From assembly GCA_040775095.1 (NCBI GenBank), contig JAXGTD010000022.1, positions 1-39,972 on the forward strand: a stretch of DNA of 39,972 nucleotides, given 5' to 3'. This document shows positions 33,005 through 39,972 of the stretch, piece by piece (positions within the stretch are counted from its first letter, which is position 1; each line of letters begins with the position of its first letter). Source of the DNA: JAXGTD01 sp040775095 (lineage in GTDB: Bacteria; Pseudomonadota; Gammaproteobacteria; Chromatiales; Chromatiaceae). A program made the translations under genes and the position numbers. Below the pieces are notes generated by a model. That model was not told the DNA's origin and ran no database searches. It saw nothing but the letters and a program-made list of their open reading frames with translations.

Positions 33005-34231
33005 CTATTGCAGGCCGTAACGCGCGGCCACGTAGTCGGCGACCATCTGTTTGAACTGCGCGGCGATGTCGGCACCCTTCAGTGTCGCGACCTTCTTGCC
33101 ATCCATGTAGACCGGTGCCGAGGGCTGCTCTCCGGTGCCGGGCAGGCTGATACCGATGTTAGCGTGCTTGCTCTCACCCGGGCCATTGACCACACAGCCC
33201 ATCACCGCGACCTGCATGTCCTCGACGCCGGGGTTGGCCGCCTTCCAGACCGGCATCTGATCGCGCAGATAGCCCTGTATGTCCTGCGCCAGCTCCTGGA
33301 ATATGGTGCTGGTGGTGCGACCACAACCCGGGCAGGCGGTCACCATCGGGGCAAACGAGCGCAGCCCCATGGTCTGGAGGATCTCCTGTGCGACGATGAC
33401 CTCGCGGGTGCGCGACTCGCCGGGCGCCGGTGTGAGCGAGATACGGATCGTATCGCCGATGCCCTCCTGCAGCAGCACCGAGAGGGCGGCGGTTGATGCA
33501 ACAATCCCCTTGGAGCCCATGCCGGCCTCGGTCAGCCCCAGGTGCAGGCAATGCTCGCCGCGCGCCGCGAGCATGCGGTAGACCGCGATCAGGTCCTGGA
33601 CACCGCTCATCTTGCAGGACAGCAGGATGCGATCACGCCCAAGCCCCAGCTCCTGCGCGCGCAACGCGCTGCCGATGGCAGACTCCACCATCGCCTCGCG
33701 CATCACCTGCTCCGCCGCCTTGGGCAACGCGGATCGCGCGTTCTCATCCATCATGCGCACCACGAGGTCCGGATCGAGGCTCCCCCAGTTCACACCGATG
33801 CGCACCGGTCGGTCATAGCGGCAGGCGATGTCGATCATGGTCGCAAACTGCGAGTCGCGCTTCTCCCCCCGACCCACGTTGCCCGGGTTGATGCGGTATT
33901 TCGCCAACGCCTCGGCGCAGGCCGGGTAATCACTCAACAGCCGGTGACCGTTGAAATGGAAATCGCCGATCAGCGGCACGGCGACGTCCATCGCGTCGAG
34001 GGCGTCGCGGACCCGCGGCACCGCGTCGGCGGCCGATTCGTTGTTGACGGTGATGCGAACCATCTCAGAACCGGCGCGAGCAAGCTCGGCGCACTGTGCA
34101 ACGGTGGCGGCAATGTCAGCCGTGTCGGTGTTGGTCATCGACTGGACGCGGATCGGCTCGTTACCGCCCACGCCGAGCTCGCCGATGCGCACCCGCACGG
34201 TGGGGCGGCGTCGGATCGGGGAATCGCTCAT
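33005..34231 (-). CDS. ispG: 4-hydroxy-3-methylbut-2-en-1-yl diphosphate synthase (IspG/GcpE)
   Basis: Iron-sulfur enzyme of the MEP isoprenoid pathway that reduces MEcPP to HMBPP. 408 residues. N-terminus VRIGELGVGGNEPIRVQSMT and GDFHFNGH belong to the TIM-barrel domain. The [4Fe-4S] ligands are visible as CPGCGRTT (about residue 298) and GCVVNGPGE (about 343, Cys plus Glu). The ATG at 34231 is preferred, with AAGGG seven bases upstream, over an in-frame start at 34300. The length exceeds E. coli IspG (372), as is common in other gammaproteobacteria. No other MEP genes lie nearby. Confidence 0.97.
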   Translation of the reverse strand: MSDSPIRRRPTVRVRIGELGVGGNEPIRVQSMTNTDTADIAATVAQCAELARAGSEMVRITVNNESAADAVPRVRDALDAMDVAVPLIGDFHFNGHRLLSDYPACAEALAKYRINPGNVGRGEKRDSQFATMIDIACRYDRPVRIGVNWGSLDPDLVVRMMDENARSALPKAAEQVMREAMVESAIGSALRAQELGLGRDRILLSCKMSGVQDLIAVYRMLAARGEHCLHLGLTEAGMGSKGIVASTAALSVLLQEGIGDTIRISLTPAPGESRTREVIVAQEILQTMGLRSFAPMVTACPGCGRTTSTIFQELAQDIQGYLRDQMPVWKAANPGVEDMQVAVMGCVVNGPGESKHANIGISLPGTGEQPSAPVYMDGKKVATLKGADIAAQFKQMVADYVAARYGLQ

Positions 34232-34383
34232 GTTGTGCCCTTTGTCCTGGCTGGCGCGGGTTGCGCGCCGGTGATGTCGTGGCAGGTCTGTGGTGTGCAT
34301 TGATGGGTATCGATGCGGCCTTTATCCACGCTCACAATGGAATACCGCGAACGATCCATGGATGGCCTGCCGCCCCGGCCCGA

Positions 34384-35238
34384 TCAAGGCAGTGCCGATC
34401 GCAGGCCCTGGATCAGGGCCAGATAATCCGGGTCATCCTGGCTGATCAACCCATGGCGGATCAGGAAATCGATGACCACCAGGTTGCAGTTGAGCTTAAA
34501 CTCGGTGGTCTCACGCACCGTCGCAATAACCTGTTCGATCGGCCAGAGGTGGAATCCCTGCACCTCACCATCGTTGCAACGGGGCATGAAGTCGGAGGGA
34601 AGCTCCAGGTCGTAACAGTACATGACGTCAGGCTTCAGACCGAAACGGGACTCGCGGCAATAACTGATCGCGCCCACCGCAACGGCGCGATCGGCGATCG
34701 GCGCGGGCATGTGGGCCTCCTCCCAGCATTCCTTGCGCAGATTCGCCGCCAGCTCGATACCCCAGGGCAGACCCCCGGCAACCATGTTGTCCCAGTGGTT
34801 TGGAAACACGCGCCGATCCGCCGAGCGTTTCGCAACCCACATCGCCAGCCCGGTCGGGGTGCGCACGTATCCGTTCAGATGCTGGCCGAACGCACGCACC
34901 CCAAAATAGGGCGCACAGGCGCGGTCGATCAGAAAACGGGCATCGGCCCGGTTTCGAGCCGTGACCGGATAGCGTTCGCCGTGCAGGTGACTGACCAGGC
35001 CGCGCTGCTCGAGCGCTCGACACAGCGACAGCATCGCCTCGCTACGGCGGTCGAACCCATCCGGGGCGCTGATCCAGCACAGGGATGAGTCGCGCAGGGC
35101 GAAGTCGCCATCCGGCCCGGCCAGCGCCTCGGCGAACGCCGGGCGGACCCGTCCCAGGACCTCACCGGCCACGACGAAGGGAATGAAATCCGCCGGATCC
35201 CAGCGGTTACAGGCATGGATGTGGTCGATAAACGCCAT
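34384..35238 (-). CDS. NUDIX hydrolase with DUF4743-type N-terminal domain
   Basis: 284 residues. The N-terminal ~115 residues match the DUF4743 region that precedes the NUDIX domain in this family (the thiamine-pyrophosphokinase-related group of fungi and bacteria). The NUDIX box is the variant GGLPWGIELAANLRKECWEE: the metal-binding K-E-C-x-E-E core is kept, whereas the usual REUxEExGU would have Arg and Gly. The C-terminal part, ESRFGLKPDVMYCYDLELP, is typical of the group. Substrate unknown; relatives act on oxidised thiamine diphosphates or other nucleotide-like diphosphates. The ATG at 35238 lies 5 bp after the YjbQ-type gene, so it is the last member of a coupled operon with mazG. Confidence 0.87.
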   Translation of the reverse strand: MAFIDHIHACNRWDPADFIPFVVAGEVLGRVRPAFAEALAGPDGDFALRDSSLCWISAPDGFDRRSEAMLSLCRALEQRGLVSHLHGERYPVTARNRADARFLIDRACAPYFGVRAFGQHLNGYVRTPTGLAMWVAKRSADRRVFPNHWDNMVAGGLPWGIELAANLRKECWEEAHMPAPIADRAVAVGAISYCRESRFGLKPDVMYCYDLELPSDFMPRCNDGEVQGFHLWPIEQVIATVRETTEFKLNCNLVVIDFLIRHGLISQDDPDYLALIQGLRSALP

Positions 35239-35243
35239 CGTGC

Positions 35244-35648
35244 TCAGGCCTCGATCAGCGTACAGACCACCCGGCGCTCGGAGCGTGGTCCGTCGAACTC
35301 GCACAGGAAAACGTTCTGCCAGGTCGAGAGGCCGAGCGCGCCGTCGATCACCGGGATGCACTCCGAGGGCCCGACCAGCCCTGCCTTGAGGTGCGCGTCG
35401 CCATTGCCGTCCTGGGCATCGTGCCGCCACACGCCGCGCGGGATCAGCTTGCGCAGGAGCGCGACCACGTCGGTCTGAACACTGTCGTCCCAGTTCTCCT
35501 GGATCATGATCGCGGCGGTCGCGCCCTGCACGTAGACCGAGACCAGGCCGTCGCGCATCCCGCGACGGCGCACGATGTCACGCAGCGCGGGGGTGATGTC
35601 GACCAGGGTCTCCCGACGCTCGGTACGAAGCCGGATCACCTCGCGCAT
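35244..35648 (-). CDS. YjbQ/UPF0047-family protein (secondary thiamine-phosphate synthase-like)
   Basis: 134 residues, normal for UPF0047. Conserved features: VSVYVQGATAAIMIQENWDD, then GDAHLKAGLVGPSECIPVID, and GALGLSTWQNVFLCEFDGPR, where the family has a G-x-L-x-L-G-T-W-Q-x-(I/V) motif and conserved His/Asp/Glu. Members can weakly replace ThiE (thiamine phosphate synthase) in E. coli, but the native role is not settled. The ATG at 35648 shares one base with the mazG stop (TGATG), so the two are translationally coupled; upstream open frame belongs to the mazG shadow. Confidence 0.92.
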   Translation of the reverse strand: MREVIRLRTERRETLVDITPALRDIVRRRGMRDGLVSVYVQGATAAIMIQENWDDSVQTDVVALLRKLIPRGVWRHDAQDGNGDAHLKAGLVGPSECIPVIDGALGLSTWQNVFLCEFDGPRSERRVVCTLIEA

Positions 35649-36436
35649 CAGCCGCGAGGCCCCTTGGCCCGTTCCCACCAACGTTCCATCTCCTCGCGAT
35701 GGGCCCGATCGGGTACCTTGCCAGAGGCGCGCAGGCCAATCTCCACCTGTCGGAAACGCCACTCGAAGCGGTGGTTGGCTGCGCGAAGGGCCTGCTCGGC
35801 ATCGACACCAAGATGGCGCGCGAGGTTGACGCACGAGAACAGCAGGTCGCCGATCTCGTGCACCCGCTCAGTGGAACCGGCCGGACTGGCGAAGGTCTCG
35901 GCGCACTCGGCCAACTCCTCGCTCACCTTCCCGGCGACCCCGTCGAGGTCCCCCTCCTGCCAGTCGAAGCCGACACGCGCGGCGCGCCTCTGCAGCTTCT
36001 CGGCCCGCACCAACCCGGGCAATGCCCGCGCGACACCATCGAGCAGACCGGCATCCGCAGCCGGGCCCTTGGCCTCGCGCTCCATCTGCTTCGTGCGCTC
36101 CCAGCTCTCGTGCACCGCGTCCTCGCTCGCAAGCCGCGCCTGGCCAAACACGTGCGGGTGGCGGCGGATCATCTTGTCGCTGATGCCGTCGATGACATCG
36201 GCAAAGTCAAAGAGGCCCTGCTCGGCCGCCATCTGCGCATGCAACACGACCTGGAACAACAGGTCACCGAGCTCTTCGCGCAGACTGGGCATGTCGTCCT
36301 GCTCGATGGCCTCGGCGACCTCATAGGCCTCCTCGAGCGTGTAGGGCAGGACGGTGCGGAAGTTCTGTTTCAGATCCCAGGGACAGCCATGCTCGGGATC
36401 CCGCAACCGGGCGACCAGGTCCAGCAGGGCGTCCAT
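35648..36436 (-). CDS. mazG: Nucleoside triphosphate pyrophosphohydrolase MazG
   Basis: House-cleaning enzyme that hydrolyses (d)NTPs to NMP and pyrophosphate, removing non-canonical nucleotides and lowering ppGpp in E. coli. 262 residues from the ATG at 36436, near-identical in length to E. coli MazG (263). It starts LRDPEHGCPWDLKQNF. Two MazG repeats are visible: EEAYEVAEAI with LREELGDLLFQV, and EELAECAETF with VHEIGDLLFSCVNLAR, each carrying the E-x-x-E-n-E-x-x-D metal-binding pattern. An in-frame ATG at 36529 overlaps the membrane protein's stop (ATGA) and would add 31 Pro-rich residues; coupling favours that start, family length favours the one given. Confidence 0.95.
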   Translation of the reverse strand: MDALLDLVARLRDPEHGCPWDLKQNFRTVLPYTLEEAYEVAEAIEQDDMPSLREELGDLLFQVVLHAQMAAEQGLFDFADVIDGISDKMIRRHPHVFGQARLASEDAVHESWERTKQMEREAKGPAADAGLLDGVARALPGLVRAEKLQRRAARVGFDWQEGDLDGVAGKVSEELAECAETFASPAGSTERVHEIGDLLFSCVNLARHLGVDAEQALRAANHRFEWRFRQVEIGLRASGKVPDRAHREEMERWWERAKGPRG

Positions 36437-36525
36437 GGGGTGCCCATCGGCGCGCTCTTGCCCGACGTCCGGGCCGTCACCCGGTGCGGTCGCGGGGCTG
36501 GAGATGGGACGGCCTCGATGAGGCC

Positions 36526-36882
36526 TCATGGCCGCACCAGCGCGTCGAAGATGAACCCAAGCAGGATCGCGCCAAGTCCTCCCCACTTCCAGTAACCACG
36601 GGGAATGCCGACCAGCTCGTCGGGATTCGAGCGGCTTGGATCCTGCAGGATGCTCCATAGGTGCGGCCCCGACAGAAACCAGGGGATGAACCCGAACGTG
36701 ACCGGCACCGCAATCCACAACGGCACCGGCTGGCTGATGAACAGCAGCACCGCGGCGGCCGGCCAGAGCCCGAAATAGGCGGCGGTCAGCTTGGCATCGA
36801 GGGTCTTCTCGCGGGTCACGACGAACGCGGCGATGGCGCCGATGCCCCACAGCGCGGTGATCGCGATCAACACCAAGCGCAT
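36526..36882 (-). CDS. Small multi-pass membrane protein of unknown function
   Basis: 118 residues from the ATG at 36882, with GGGGTGG roughly 8-14 bases upstream; an in-frame start at 36924 would add 14 polar residues before the first helix. Four hydrophobic segments are visible: about 2-21, 29-47, 50-68 and 97-115, with a polar loop SGPHLWSILQDPSRSNPDEL between the third and fourth. I do not recognise the family. The stop overlaps a possible mazG start by 4 bp, so it probably heads the mazG-YjbQ-NUDIX transcription unit. No catalytic motif is evident. Confidence 0.7.
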   Translation of the reverse strand: MRLVLIAITALWGIGAIAAFVVTREKTLDAKLTAAYFGLWPAAAVLLFISQPVPLWIAVPVTFGFIPWFLSGPHLWSILQDPSRSNPDELVGIPRGYWKWGGLGAILLGFIFDALVRP

Positions 36883-37115
36883 CAGCCGGCCACCCCGTCC
36901 GTCGCCGAGCAGACAGTCGCGCAATACCGACCCCGTTGCATGCCTCGTTCCTCTCGCGGAGCTTAACCGACGGCCCGACCCTTACGACCACGAGCGTCGC
37001 AGGCTCGCCGGGCGCGTCGCGGAAGGATACACGAACAGCCCGATACCTGGCGCGCGCCAGACACCGGACGCCCCCGGGACGCGTTTTCGGCGGTGTCGGC
37101 TACCCGCGCGTCGCC

Positions 37116-37502
37116 TCAAAACCGGCCGGTTCGCAACAGCACCAGCGTACAGGCCCGTTCATGCACGATGTTGGCCAATTCGAGCGCCCGCTCCAACGCT
37201 GGCGACTCGGTTCCAGGGTTCAGGATCACGCGTCCCGGCGCCAGTGCGATGATGGCATCGGCCAACCCGTGGCTGTGCGCCGGACCGACGTAGAGCGTCA
37301 GGGTATCGACCGGTTCCTGGACCTCGGCGAGACTCGCCACGGTCGGGATGTGGTCGACGTGCCGCGCCTTTGGGTGTACGGGGATCACCCGAAAGCCGGC
37401 GGCCGCCAACTGCGTCACGGCCAGGTAGGAATAACGGATCGGCTTTGGGCTCGCGCCAAGGACGACGACGGTTCGATTCGCCGGTGTCAACGCCTGTCGC
37501 AT
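37116..37502 (-). CDS. CoA-binding domain protein (YccU-like)
   Basis: 128 residues, a stand-alone Rossmann-type CoA-binding domain. VVVLGASPKPIRYSYLAVTQ is the glycine-rich start, followed by FRVIPVHPKA, DTLTLYVGPAHSHGLADAII and VILNPGTESPALERALE, where the family has N-P-G. Stand-alone members bind CoA or nucleotides; a catalytic role is not established. The ATG at 37502 is fixed by a strong GGAGG six bases upstream, so the frame above it (to 37583) is ignored. It is divergently oriented from the SRAP gene, with a 133-bp shared upstream region. Confidence 0.88.
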   Translation of the reverse strand: MRQALTPANRTVVVLGASPKPIRYSYLAVTQLAAAGFRVIPVHPKARHVDHIPTVASLAEVQEPVDTLTLYVGPAHSHGLADAIIALAPGRVILNPGTESPALERALELANIVHERACTLVLLRTGRF

Positions 37503-37635
37503 AACAACCTCCACGGCGGGCAGCACCACTCGATGTACTTGCATGGTAGCCAAACGCGGGTGTATCAGTCCATGGCATCGCACCCCGCGGGCAGCCCGTG
37601 GGCCAGTCTCCAGCCATCAAGCAACGAAAACACCG

Positions 37636-38346
37636 ATGTGCGGTCGATTCATCCAATACAGCGATCCCACGATCTACGCCAGCCGATACATGGCTGAGGT
37701 GCATTGCCAGGCAGTGCCACGCTACAACGTCGCCCCGACCCAGCCCGTGTTGCTGATTCGCGGGCGCAAAGGGCGTGACGGCCGCGAGCTGGTCGCCATG
37801 CGCTGGGGTCTGGTACCGCGCTGGTCCAAGGGCCCCGACAATCGATACAGCATGATCAATGCCCGGGCCGAGACCGTGGCGGAGAAACCGGCCTATCGCG
37901 ATGCATTCCGCCACCGCCGATGCCTGATCCCGACCGAGGGATTCTACGAGTGGCGGCCCGACCCGGGTGGGAAAGGCAGCGGCAAGCAGCCGTGGTTGAT
38001 ACGCCGCGAGGATGGTGAACCCTTCACACTGGCGGGTTTGTGGGAGACATGGACCCCGACGCCCGGGCAGGGCGCCGCAAGCGAGGCCGTCGAGTCCTGC
38101 AGCATCATCGTGACAGGGGCCAATACACTGATTGCACCGATTCATGACCGGATGCCTGTCATATTGGACCCGGCCGACCATGCCGCCTGGCTCGATCCAC
38201 GCCAGGGGGATCTCGCGGTCCTGCATGACATGCTCCGACCCGCACCGGCCGCCGGTTGGACCCTTTACCCCGTCTCACGGGCCGTCAACAGCCCCCGCAC
38301 CGATGATCCCAGCCTGATGGAGCCCCTGCAGGATGCGTTGCCCTGA
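37636..38346 (+). CDS. SRAP/HMCES-family abasic-site protein (YedK-like)
   Basis: 236 residues. SRAP proteins crosslink to abasic sites in single-stranded DNA through Cys2 and so protect them during replication. The essential start MCGRF places Cys2 as nucleophile once Met1 is removed, which fixes the ATG at 37636. Other active-site segments are YNVAPTQ (Asn), WGLVPRW, MINARAET, CLIPTEGFYEW (catalytic Glu) and IHDRMPVIL (His). All expected residues are present and the length is normal. The neighbours do not form an obvious SOS unit, and I see no LexA box before it. Confidence 0.96.
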   Translation: MCGRFIQYSDPTIYASRYMAEVHCQAVPRYNVAPTQPVLLIRGRKGRDGRELVAMRWGLVPRWSKGPDNRYSMINARAETVAEKPAYRDAFRHRRCLIPTEGFYEWRPDPGGKGSGKQPWLIRREDGEPFTLAGLWETWTPTPGQGAASEAVESCSIIVTGANTLIAPIHDRMPVILDPADHAAWLDPRQGDLAVLHDMLRPAPAAGWTLYPVSRAVNSPRTDDPSLMEPLQDALP

Positions 38347-38467
38347 GCCCACCCGGATTCACGCGAGGACGGCGTTGCGCTGGCGCGGCGGACACCGCCC
38401 TGGACACCGGGTCCCGGGGGCAACGCGGCCGATCGCGGCCCCTTGCACCACAGATTGGTGAACGCGC

Positions 38468-38476
38468 TGTTACACT
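38468..38476 (+). promoter_or_regulatory. Candidate extended -10 promoter of the host-attachment gene
   Basis: TGTTACACT contains TG-n-TACACT (TG at 38468-38469, hexamer 38471-38476), four of six matches to TATAAT with the extended TG. No good -35 is visible. The inferred start near 38483 would place the first copy of the 59-bp repeat inside the leader. Confidence 0.3.
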
Positions 38477-38515
38477 GAAATTGAGGCGACCGGGCGACCG
38501 AAGGCCCGGAACGTC

Positions 38516-38574
38516 CGGTCACGTGAGTGACTGAATATGGAGCGAATCGGAAACCGCGTTTTCGGTTCGCGAGC
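38516..38574 (+). repeat. 59-bp element, copy 1, upstream of the host-attachment gene
   Basis: It aligns without gaps to 39243-39301, with 46 of 59 bases identical by my count. The core folds: GCGAATCGGAAA (38542-38553) pairs with TTTTCGGTTCGC (38559-38570), 12 bp including two G-U pairs, around a CCGCG loop. It ends 67 bp before the ATG at 38642. The function is unknown. Confidence 0.7.
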
Positions 38575-38641
38575 TGATCCGATGCCAGGACGGCGCGGGA
38601 TCAGCGTCTCCTTGGCGCATTTGCAAGACAGGAGGTGAGGC

Positions 38642-39073
38642 ATGACAACCTGGGTTCTGGTGGCCGACAATAGCCGCGCACGCTTTTTCGCGGCCGACAA
38701 GGCGCGCAGCCCGCTCCAGGAGATCCGCGATATGGTCGATCCGCAGGCGCGACTGCACGAGGGCGACCTGGTCACCGACCGCGACGGCCGCGACCGCACG
38801 CCCGGCGCCCAGTTCCATGGCGTTGGGAGCGATCGCAGCTTCAAGGACGACGGTGCCGACCGCTTTGCCCAGCAGGTCTGCGCCGAGCTCGACGCGGCAC
38901 GCACCCAGTCCGCTTTCGAGAAGCTCTACATCATTGCGGCACCGGGCTTTCTCGGACTGTTGCGTAAGCACCAGACCTCACCGCTGCGGCAGCTGATTGC
39001 CGGCGAGGTTGATAAGAACATGACCATCCAATCCAGCGAGGCCATCCGCGGCCATCTGCCGGACTTTCTGTAG
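38642..39073 (+). CDS. Host-attachment-family protein (PF10116/baeRF-like)
   Basis: 143 residues, cytoplasmic. It begins MTTWVLVADNSRARFFAADK, the hallmark of proteins annotated as required for attachment to host cells, and continues with GDLVTDRDGRDRTPGAQFHG, a polar acidic loop, then KLYIIAAPGFLGLLRKHQTS and a C-terminal VDKNMTIQSSEAIRGHLP. The fold is related to the archaeal/eukaryotic release-factor domain (baeRF families), so a ribosome or tRNA-linked role is more likely than direct adhesion; this is family inference. AGGAGGTGAG directly precedes the ATG, an unusually strong ribosome site suggesting high expression. It is monocistronic between repeat copy 1 and a strong hairpin. Confidence 0.9.
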   Translation: MTTWVLVADNSRARFFAADKARSPLQEIRDMVDPQARLHEGDLVTDRDGRDRTPGAQFHGVGSDRSFKDDGADRFAQQVCAELDAARTQSAFEKLYIIAAPGFLGLLRKHQTSPLRQLIAGEVDKNMTIQSSEAIRGHLPDFL

Positions 39074-39085
39074 CCAAAGCACCGC

Positions 39086-39117
39086 GGCCCGCCGGCGCCC
39101 CTCCGGCGCGGCGGGCC
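39086..39117 (+). terminator. Strong hairpin after the host-attachment gene
   Basis: GGCCCGCC (39086-39093) pairs with GGCGGGCC (39110-39117). Inside it GCGCC (39095-39099) pairs with GGCGC (39105-39109), giving about 13 bp with one bulge and a 5-base loop. It begins 12 bp after the stop codon. The usual T-run is missing, but the position fits termination. Confidence 0.55.
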
Positions 39118-39242
39118 AGGGGAACACATCGGGGTCGGCCGCGCGCGGGCGGCGCACGGTCGGCCCTTGTCATCTCGGAAGACAGCCGGCCCCACCAGGG
39201 CGGCGGCGAGCCCACCATCGACTACCTGGAAGCCGGCCGGTC

Positions 39243-39301
39243 CGGTCACCCGGGTCACTGCACATGGCGCGGATCGAAAGCCGCGCGTTCGGCTCGCGAG
39301 C
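39243..39301 (+). repeat. 59-bp element, copy 2, upstream of sthA
   Basis: Ungapped partner of 38516-38574 (46 of 59 bases identical). Its core can also form a stem: GCGGATCGAA (39268-39277) with TTCGGCTCGC (39288-39297), one mismatch and two G-T pairs. It ends 115 bp before the sthA ATG and about 70 bp before the candidate -10. Confidence 0.7.
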
Positions 39302-39370
39302 CCCGCGAGGTCGGGGACCGTCCCGTTGTATGGCGTCCTGCGCTGCCGAGGGTCCGACCAACGGGGCCGC

Positions 39371-39379
39371 TGTGATAAT
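39371..39379 (+). promoter_or_regulatory. Candidate extended -10 promoter of sthA
   Basis: TGTGATAAT gives TG-n-GATAAT, five of six matches to TATAAT plus the extended TG. No clear -35 is present at 16-18 bp. The inferred start near 39386 leaves a leader of about 30 bases before the ATG at 39417. Confidence 0.4.
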
Positions 39380-39416
39380 CTCCGGTCAGGCATCGCAGCA
39401 GCAAGGCGGACAGATC

Positions 39417-39972
39417 ATGGCAGTACGCACATTCGACAGTGTCGTCATCGGCACCGGGCCGGCCGGCGAAGGGGCGGCAATGAAGTTGGCCAAGGACGGG
39501 CAGCGGGTGGCCGTCGTCGAGGCCTATGACCAGGTTGGCGGGGGTTGCACCCACTGGGGGACGATCCCAAGCAAGGCCCTGCGCCACTCGATTCAGACAC
39601 TGGCCGACTACCGTCGCAATCCACTGTTCCAGCACACGCTCGATCAGGTTGAGGTGGAGTTTCCCGACCTGTTGCGGGCGGCCGATTCGGTGATCGATCA
39701 CCAGGTCCGCACGCGCTACCGCTACTATCAACGCAATCGCGTCGAGGTCCTGTTTGGCCGGGCCCGCTTCATTGACGCCAATCAGATCGACGTCCTGCGC
39801 CCCGATGGCGCCTCCGAACAACTCCAGGCCGATGCGTTCGTCATCGCCACCGGCTCGCGTCCGTACCACCCACCCGATGTCGACTTCACGCACCCGCGCG
39901 TGCTCGACAGCGACTCGATCCTGCGCCTCAAGCACACCCCCCGCAGCATGACCATCTACGGCGCCGGGGTGA
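39417..39972 (+). CDS. sthA: Soluble pyridine nucleotide transhydrogenase SthA, 3'-truncated by the window edge
   Basis: FAD flavoprotein that exchanges reducing equivalents between NADPH and NAD+ in the cytoplasm. The first 185 codons are present. The FAD-binding VVIGTGPAGEGAA (residues 9-21) is followed by GGGCTHWGTIPSKALRHSIQ (41-60). The pattern C-T-H-W-G-T, with Thr49 where disulfide reductases have the second Cys, is diagnostic for SthA against lipoamide dehydrogenase and glutathione reductase. FVIATGSRPYHPP (about 141-153) is the second FAD contact, and the window ends in the NAD(P)-binding strand SMTIYGAGV. AAGGCGG lies about 9 bases before the ATG. The missing C-terminal ~280 residues carry the dimer interface. 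Confidence 0.96.
   Translation, partial: MAVRTFDSVVIGTGPAGEGAAMKLAKDGQRVAVVEAYDQVGGGCTHWGTIPSKALRHSIQTLADYRRNPLFQHTLDQVEVEFPDLLRAADSVIDHQVRTRYRYYQRNRVEVLFGRARFIDANQIDVLRPDGASEQLQADAFVIATGSRPYHPPDVDFTHPRVLDSDSILRLKHTPRSMTIYGAGV

Larger units (their letters stand above)
39074..39416. other. 343-bp intergenic region before sthA
   Basis: No gene. It contains a strong GC-rich hairpin (39086-39117), the second copy of the 59-bp repeat (39243-39301) and an extended -10 candidate for sthA (39371-39379). The rest shows nothing I can interpret. Confidence 0.6.

Noticed and set aside
32234..33496. 420-codon plus-strand frame across the GlcG-like gene and ispG
   Set aside because: Antisense to two recognised genes; no domain in its translation.
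39417..39972. Lipoamide dehydrogenase or glutathione reductase
   Set aside because: The second redox cysteine is Thr49 in the C-T-H-W-G-T motif, which is specific to SthA.

Overview
This is a GC-rich bacterial window, most likely from a gammaproteobacterium. The soluble transhydrogenase SthA, MazG, a long IspG, a YjbQ-family protein and SRAP proteins fit that group. The purple sulfur and related Chromatiales lineage is plausible, but I cannot prove it from sequence alone. I see no rRNA, tRNA, CRISPR array, insertion sequence or phage genes.

Layout. 1-2958: the 3' part of a CusA-type heavy-metal RND pump. 3585-7744: a complete four-gene CUT1 sugar ABC transporter (lipoprotein, two permeases, ATPase). 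7913-16122 (minus) and 16574-25937 (plus): two complete nine-subunit V/A-type rotary ATPase operons, head to head around one 451-bp control region, with the same gene order when each is read outward (G/H, C, I, K, F, E, A, B, D). 26048-31980 (minus): a five-gene surface-polysaccharide cluster (WecG/TagA fusion, initiating sugar transferase, NDP-sugar-pyrophosphorylase-like fusion, family 2 glycosyltransferase, Pol-beta-type nucleotidyltransferase). 32386-36882 (minus): secreted GlcG/HbpS-like protein, IspG, NUDIX, YjbQ, MazG and a small membrane protein. 37116-39972: CoA-binding protein (minus), SRAP protein, host-attachment/baeRF-like protein and the 5' part of sthA.

The main point of interest is the twin ATPase locus. 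The two operons are old paralogues rather than a recent duplication: subunits differ in length and sequence. The left operon is very compact (most genes overlap by 4 bp), has an unusual P-loop and a shortened subunit C. The right operon is canonical but has several long spacers. Both keep the catalytic glutamate, the B-subunit SRLMKDG arginine segment, the channel arginine of subunit I and the ion-binding glutamate of subunit K, so both look active. The shared control region holds a perfect TTGAC-N4-GTCAA dyad, the half-site pattern of Crp/FNR-superfamily regulators. It is centred about 61.5 bp upstream of the start site inferred for the left operon.

Two further signals deserve a look. In the polysaccharide cluster three consecutive genes carry phosphoglycosyl-transferase domains, but only one has the catalytic Asp-Glu pair; the other two are degenerate domains fused to partner enzymes. 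In addition, a 59-bp element with hairpin potential occurs twice, about 0.73 kb apart, once upstream of the host-attachment gene and once upstream of sthA.
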